This document shows positions 59,961-64,000 of a DNA stretch of 64,000 nucleotides, in pieces. The DNA is from an uncultured Dehalococcoidia bacterium (GTDB lineage Bacteria; Chloroflexota; Dehalococcoidia; Lucifugimonadales; JADFKI01): positions 744,001 to 808,000 of the forward strand of contig CATQHF010000001.1 in the NCBI GenBank assembly GCA_958295865.1, read 5' to 3'. The position numbers and the translations under genes were made by a program. Numbering within the stretch: the stretch's first letter is position 1; each line of letters starts with the position of its first letter. The notes under the pieces were generated by a model. That model worked only from the letters and a program-made list of their open reading frames with translations. It made no database searches and had not been told where the DNA came from.

Positions 59961-61046
59961 TTATAGCAATCTTTCTGAAAAAATCCTGCCAATGCCGGGC
60001 GATAGCCGTTCTGCCACGCGAATAGCGTACAAGTCGGTCATCCCGGACACATAGTCAACCACCGCTTCGTCCTTCGTGCGGCTGCGTCGGGCGTACTCCG
60101 GCGGTATCTCATCGTGGTTTGAAGTGAAGTGATTGTACAGGAAACGCATGATGCGCCTCGCGGTGAAGCCCTTCTCCTGTTCGTCCTGCGGCATATAGAC
60201 ATTCGTGAACATGAACTCGCGCAACTCCATGAACACGCTCCGCACCTCATCGCCCATAGTTATGGCGACGGGAACATCGGCACGCGCGCCGTTCAAGCCG
60301 CTTGCCTGATACGAGTGCGCGATGATGTCGCACACGATAGTATCCACGCGCTCCGAGTGCCGCCTGCCCAGCGTGTCCGCTATGTTGGCGGGCAGGTCCG
60401 CGGCAGACAGGACGCCGGCGCGGAATGCGTCGGCGAGGTCGTGGTTGAGGTAGGCGACGGCGTCGGATATGCGTACTATCTGCGCCTCCAGCGTGAGGTC
60501 GTCGCTGGTGATGGACAAGAAATCGCCGCGCGGCTTGGAGTGCTTCAAGATGCCCTGACGCACCTCCCAAGTGAGGTTTAGCCCCCGCCCGTCGCGCTCG
60601 ATGCGCTCCACGATGTTCAGGCTCTGCCGGCTGTGCCTGAAGCCTGCCGGATGAATCTTGTCCAGCTCATCCTCGCCGATATGTCCGAAGGGTGTATGCC
60701 CTAGGTCGTGCCCCATTGCGATGGCTTCCGCGAGGTCTTCGTTCAGGTTGAGCGCGCGCGCGATGGTGCGCGCAATCTGCCCAACCTCAAGCGTATGCGT
60801 GAGCCGCGTAACATAGTGGTCGCCAAGCGGCGCGATGAACACTTGCGTCTTATGCTTCAGACGCCTGAACGCCTTGCAGTGGATGATGCGGTCGCGGTCG
60901 CGCTGATACTCTGTGCGAACATCTGAGGGCCGCTCGCTGACCGCGCGCCCGGCCGAGCGGCTGGACTTTGCGGCAAGCGGCGATAGACATTCCTCGCGCT
61001 CTTCCAGTCGCAGGCGAATGCCCGATTGCCGTTCCAACGCCTTCAA
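59961..61046 (-). CDS. dgt: dGTPase-like HD-domain triphosphohydrolase
   Basis: A 361-aa HD-superfamily protein of the deoxyguanosinetriphosphate triphosphohydrolase-like group. It starts with the RTEYQRDRDRIIHCKAFRRLKHKTQVF motif and continues with VTRLTHTLEVGQIARTIARAL and AMGHDLGHTPFGH (the metal-binding His and Asp), and LNLTWEVRQGILKHS. It would split dNTPs to deoxynucleoside and triphosphate, affecting the dNTP pool. The start codon appears to be TTG (61046 or 61037), with no strong ribosome-binding site. Confidence 0.9.
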   Translation of the reverse strand: MKALERQSGIRLRLEEREECLSPLAAKSSRSAGRAVSERPSDVRTEYQRDRDRIIHCKAFRRLKHKTQVFIAPLGDHYVTRLTHTLEVGQIARTIARALNLNEDLAEAIAMGHDLGHTPFGHIGEDELDKIHPAGFRHSRQSLNIVERIERDGRGLNLTWEVRQGILKHSKPRGDFLSITSDDLTLEAQIVRISDAVAYLNHDLADAFRAGVLSAADLPANIADTLGRRHSERVDTIVCDIIAHSYQASGLNGARADVPVAITMGDEVRSVFMELREFMFTNVYMPQDEQEKGFTARRIMRFLYNHFTSNHDEIPPEYARRSRTKDEAVVDYVSGMTDLYAIRVAERLSPGIGRIFSERLL

Positions 61047-61405
61047 GGAAATGCTGTCTTGCGAGACGCCGCCCCCTAAATGCCATCTGCAAACGAGCGC
61101 AACCTACGCGCCATTGCCACAGAGGAGAATACTACAATCCAGTATAACACAGAAATCCCCCCTTGACTGCGCCCGATGGGAATTAAGAATTAGGAATTGG
61201 GGGATGGTGACTGCTGGGCGGTTAGGGCGGGCGATGGTCGCCCCTATATGGGCGGGTTGGTTTGGTGGGCGGTGGTTGCTGAAGGCTGTGTGTTCAGTGG
61301 ATTAGGGTTTTTGATTCCTCACTCCGCTGCGCTGCGTTCGGAATGACAGCATTTGAGGCTCTGGATTCCTGCGAAAGCGGGAGTGGCGCAAATGCCCACA
61401 CAACC
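61047..61405. other. intergenic region with promoter-like and repeat sequence
   Basis: A minus-strand TATACT (61141-61146) may be the -10 of dgt; no good -35 is present. From 61180 there is GAATTAAGAATTAGGAATTG, similar to 40470. Then come a family 2 fragment (CCTCACTCCGCTGCG, 61315-61350) and a family 1 end (CTGGATTCCTGCGAAAGCGGG...CACACAACC, 61360-61405). I see no gene. Confidence 0.5.
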
Positions 61406-63829
61406 CTATTCAGTTAGGCGTATCTCCCCCTCCCATAGATGCTTGAAGCCACCGTCCACCCGCACATACTGTCCCGTGCGGATTGCGGCGATGTCGTAGT
61501 CGGGGAGCGGAACGGTCGCCACGCAGTCCCCATCGACTATCTCGCCATGCCACCTAAAGATGAAGTCCAAGTTGTCAAAGCCGTACTGCTTGCGATCGGC
61601 GGGCAGGTCATCTACATCAATCGGGGCGATGTGCAGGAAGAAGGTTGTGGCGGTGTCAGCCTCGACGCACTGCTCTTTGGCGTAGATAAGCCTGTTTTCG
61701 ATGAGATAAACATCAAAGTCGGAGCGAATTGCCGGTTGACTGTCTCCGACGACTGTGAGGAGCGTGTCGTCCGCAATATAGTCGGCGATGGCGCGGGCTT
61801 CCTGCTCAGTAATGCCTGATAACGACATAGATGTGCCCGGGGCGAACTGCTGCGGATTAGCGAGAAACTCGGCGACGCTGTCCCGTGTCCAGACGACATC
61901 CGACGAGCGCAACGCTTCTGAGAAGTTAAAGCCGCCGACCTCGCCCGCCGTCCTTCCAATGACGCCAACCAGATGGGGGCCGGCGCCGTGCCGCTCGGCG
62001 TTCAGGTCGTGGCAGGCGGCGCAGTGCAAGCCGAATAGCTGCCTGCCCGTGTGTTCAGTTGCCGATGGCGTGGGCGTGGCAATATGTTCAGCCGCCGACG
62101 GCGTGGGCGTGGCTGTGGCTTCCGTATCCGGCGGGTTCGGCGTTGGAGATGCGACGACATAATCACAGCTTGCCGAGTACACATCGCGCCGCTCCCTCGA
62201 CTCTTCATCACAGTACCTCAGAGAACGGCTCAGAAAATAGACGAACCCTCCATCGCGCAGCAAGGCTATGCGTCCGTCCGGCATAATCGCAATGTCTCGT
62301 ATCCGATAGCCGAGTCTGACATTCTCGACATACTGCACATCCGCCCCGTGACGGCGGACTCGATAGAGCGAGCCGGTGACGAACGAAGCAACCAGCAGGT
62401 CGTCTTTCCACAAGGGAAGATGCTCCTCATCGTTGACGGCGATGGCCGATATGGCTGGCGACGGTACCCATGAAAAGACCGGCCGCACAAAATCATCGTG
62501 CCGTCCCATCTTCTCATCCTCAATGGTCGGGGGAATCTTACGGCCATACTGAACTCCGTATGTGACTAGGGGCCAGCCATAATTGCCTCCCCGTTCCAGC
62601 AGGTTCAACTCGTCGCCGCCTTGCGGCCCATGATCCGTCGCCCAGATATTGCCGTCCGCATCCCTCGCCAGCCCTTGTGAGTTGCGAAAACCGATAGCCA
62701 GCGTCTCCACCTCTCCCGTTTCGATGGCAATGCGGACGAACTTGCCCAGATGCACATCGGGATCGAAAGTCGGCCGCGCCCACCAAGTATCTATTCCGTG
62801 CGTCCCAATTATCACCAGCAGATGGTCGGCGCCGTCCGTCAACATTTTCCCGCCTGACTGATGCCCTGTGAACCCAGAAAGGGGCAGGCAGGGTTCTGCG
62901 TCGAAGATAGTCCTCCAGTCCGGCATGACCGTGACGCTCGCTTCATCTCGCAGAAGCGTCGTGGACGACAACCTGAACCGGATGCACTCGCCGGTAAAGT
63001 AATGATGCGTTGCGAACAGCTCGTAACGCCCTTCTCCTAGTTCCTTCAGCAGAATATCTGCAACTCGAAACTCCCCCGGCTTGAAATGATTATCGTAATC
63101 CTCATGCTGCGCGAGAGACTGTGCATTCATCAGGACATTGCCGTCCAGATATTCCACGGTCCCGTCGCGGAAGACCATGGCAAGCCTTCCCTTCGGCGTA
63201 ACTACCAGTAGATCCTCACAGATGCTTTCCATAGCTCCACCTGCCCCGGTGAAGCCCTCAACCCTGATGAGTTCACTCTCAAAAGGGTATAGATGCGTCA
63301 TAAGCGCCAGATCTTCTTCAGGATAAGGCGGCGCTACCGTATAGGGTGTTGCCGCGAGACAGTTGGCGCTTGGCGTTGGTGAAGGAACAGCCGTTGCGGT
63401 GGGCGCAGGCGTCGGCGAGGGAACAGCCGTTGCAGTGGCAGTAGGCGTCGGCGAGGGAACAGGCGTTGCAGTGGCAGTAGGCGTTGGCGAAGGAACAGCT
63501 GTTGCGGTGGCAGTAGGCGTCGGCGAGGGAACAGGCGTTGCGGTGAGTGCAGGCGTTGGCGAGGGAACGGCCGTTACGGTGGGAGTGAGTGTCGGGCTAG
63601 GAACATTCGTGCCTGTGGCGGTAGGCGCTGGCGCGGGAACGGCGGTCATCGCCGGACTGTCGGAGCAGGCGACTGCGAGAACTCCAAGCAGGACGAGCGC
63701 GATAGTCCACAATACGGAACGGAGAGCCGTCGATATTGAACGGCAATACGGAGAGCGAAATACCCCCCCCCGTACCAATGTTCTAATGGCGCGCGTCAGC
63801 GCCCACCGGAGGCTACTCGGTATATGCAA
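61406..63829 (-). CDS. sorbosone/glucose dehydrogenase-type lipoprotein fused to cytochrome c
   Basis: About 807 aa. The order is: a lipoprotein signal (WTIALVLLGVLAVAC); a 100-residue PSPTPTATA repeat linker; a glucose/sorbosone dehydrogenase beta-propeller (RIAIETGEVETLAIGFRNSQGLARDADGNIWATDHGPQGGDELNLLERGGNYGWP); a cytochrome c domain with CAACH and Met in GTSMSLSG; and a C-terminal Cys domain shared with the 50819 protein. It probably oxidises a sugar or alcohol with PQQ and passes electrons to its own haem (inference). The best start is TTG 63829 or 63832 after AGGAAA; translation then crosses a G9 tract (63763-63771). A longer frame opens at 63916. Confidence 0.8.
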   Translation of the reverse strand: MHIPSSLRWALTRAIRTLVRGGVFRSPYCRSISTALRSVLWTIALVLLGVLAVACSDSPAMTAVPAPAPTATGTNVPSPTLTPTVTAVPSPTPALTATPVPSPTPTATATAVPSPTPTATATPVPSPTPTATATAVPSPTPAPTATAVPSPTPSANCLAATPYTVAPPYPEEDLALMTHLYPFESELIRVEGFTGAGGAMESICEDLLVVTPKGRLAMVFRDGTVEYLDGNVLMNAQSLAQHEDYDNHFKPGEFRVADILLKELGEGRYELFATHHYFTGECIRFRLSSTTLLRDEASVTVMPDWRTIFDAEPCLPLSGFTGHQSGGKMLTDGADHLLVIIGTHGIDTWWARPTFDPDVHLGKFVRIAIETGEVETLAIGFRNSQGLARDADGNIWATDHGPQGGDELNLLERGGNYGWPLVTYGVQYGRKIPPTIEDEKMGRHDDFVRPVFSWVPSPAISAIAVNDEEHLPLWKDDLLVASFVTGSLYRVRRHGADVQYVENVRLGYRIRDIAIMPDGRIALLRDGGFVYFLSRSLRYCDEESRERRDVYSASCDYVVASPTPNPPDTEATATPTPSAAEHIATPTPSATEHTGRQLFGLHCAACHDLNAERHGAGPHLVGVIGRTAGEVGGFNFSEALRSSDVVWTRDSVAEFLANPQQFAPGTSMSLSGITEQEARAIADYIADDTLLTVVGDSQPAIRSDFDVYLIENRLIYAKEQCVEADTATTFFLHIAPIDVDDLPADRKQYGFDNLDFIFRWHGEIVDGDCVATVPLPDYDIAAIRTGQYVRVDGGFKHLWEGEIRLTE
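63375..63610. repeat. 36-bp tandem repeats encoding a Pro/Thr/Ala linker
   Basis: About six to seven units of 36 bases (each with GGCGAGGGAACAG and GTTGCAGTGGCAGTAG on the plus strand) encode the 12-residue PSPTPTATATAV unit on the minus strand. It is a flexible, probably surface-exposed spacer between the lipid anchor and the propeller. The repeat number is likely variable. Confidence 0.85.
63763..63789. other. C9 homopolymer plus GTACCAATGTTCTAATGG motif
   Basis: Second copy of the homopolymer-plus-motif pair seen at 50829, here inside the first codons of a minus-strand gene (read as G9). The flanks are otherwise unrelated to the first copy. Confidence 0.6.
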
Positions 63830-64000
63830 CAAGATTTCCTTTCTGTCAGCGAATTCGCGTCGTTCGCGCAGCGCAGCAGCCCCAATTGCGCGCAGTCCGC
63901 ACGATGCCACTCGCACAACCCTCTAATCGTCCCAACTCGCGGCTGCGCCATACCCTCATTTTACAATAGCCTCTCGCTCTGCTGACAGGGATTAGCTGAG
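63830..64000. other. upstream region of the 61406 gene
   Basis: Continues the open minus-strand frame to 63916 and holds an AGGAAA site (63835-63840) for the proposed TTG start. No convincing promoter or further gene is visible before the window ends. Confidence 0.4.

Noticed and set aside
1..64000. tRNA genes, including selC.
   Set aside because: I looked for TpsiC-like GGTTCRA segments with matching acceptor stems on both strands and found none; a dedicated search would be decisive.

Overview
The window looks like a piece of a Chloroflexota genome, most likely a SAR202-like member of the class Dehalococcoidia. This placement is an inference. It rests on high-GC coding sequence, a fused accD-accA gene, several Uma2-family genes, luciferase-like monooxygenases, an enolase-superfamily sugar-acid dehydratase, class III CoA-transferases, a DUF3179 lipoprotein and many short dispersed inverted repeats. 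UGA is an ordinary stop codon in many genes here (ilvB, ilvN, BCCP), so the genetic code is not reassigned.

Layout. 1-10.6 kb: branched-chain amino acid synthesis. The 3' half of a T-box leader precedes ilvB-ilvN-ilvC. A few small genes follow (GIY-YIG-like, orphan Clp-N protein, small membrane protein), then leuA-leuC-leuD, with a tandem duplication and a cytochrome c lipoprotein gene wedged between leuC and leuD. 10.6-20.5 kb, minus strand: fused accDA, ftsK, RNase J, an NHL beta-propeller, a Uma2 protein and a DUF1800 protein. 20.6-25.2 kb: luciferase-like monooxygenase, 2-hydroxyacid dehydrogenase, Uma2, an orphan HigA-like protein and a galactonate-dehydratase-like enzyme. 25.4-31.8 kb: a compact operon of bioY, tandem CoA-transferase, biotin carrier, biotin carboxylase and carboxyltransferase, which reads as a self-contained acyl-CoA carboxylation module with its own biotin uptake component.

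33.0-35.3 kb is the most interesting part. Two divergent genes, an ArsC/Spx-like protein and a DUF3179 lipoprotein, each carry a single in-frame UGA exactly where their families have the first Cys of a CxxC motif. Each UGA is followed at almost the same distance by an 8-bp hairpin with a 3-nt loop beginning GU, the geometry of a bacterial SECIS element. I read both as probable selenoproteins. DUF3179 is not a selenoprotein family that I know of.

35.7-54.5 kb: AtzG-like protein and amidase, a secreted GLUG-repeat protein, a PD40 propeller lipoprotein, HAD phosphatase, a second luciferase-like monooxygenase, Nudix hydrolase, nucleoside hydrolase, proB-proA, a SelA-family PLP enzyme, a large membrane protein and a DUF362 protein. 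54.5-64 kb: a probable small RNA, rpoD and dnaG, an HNH-like protein, two small helical proteins, a dGTPase-like HD protein and a sorbosone-dehydrogenase/cytochrome c lipoprotein.

Three families of small inverted-repeat elements fill the intergenic spaces. One family repeatedly abuts or overlaps the TAG stop codon of a flanking gene. I found no tRNA, rRNA, CRISPR array or complete insertion sequence.
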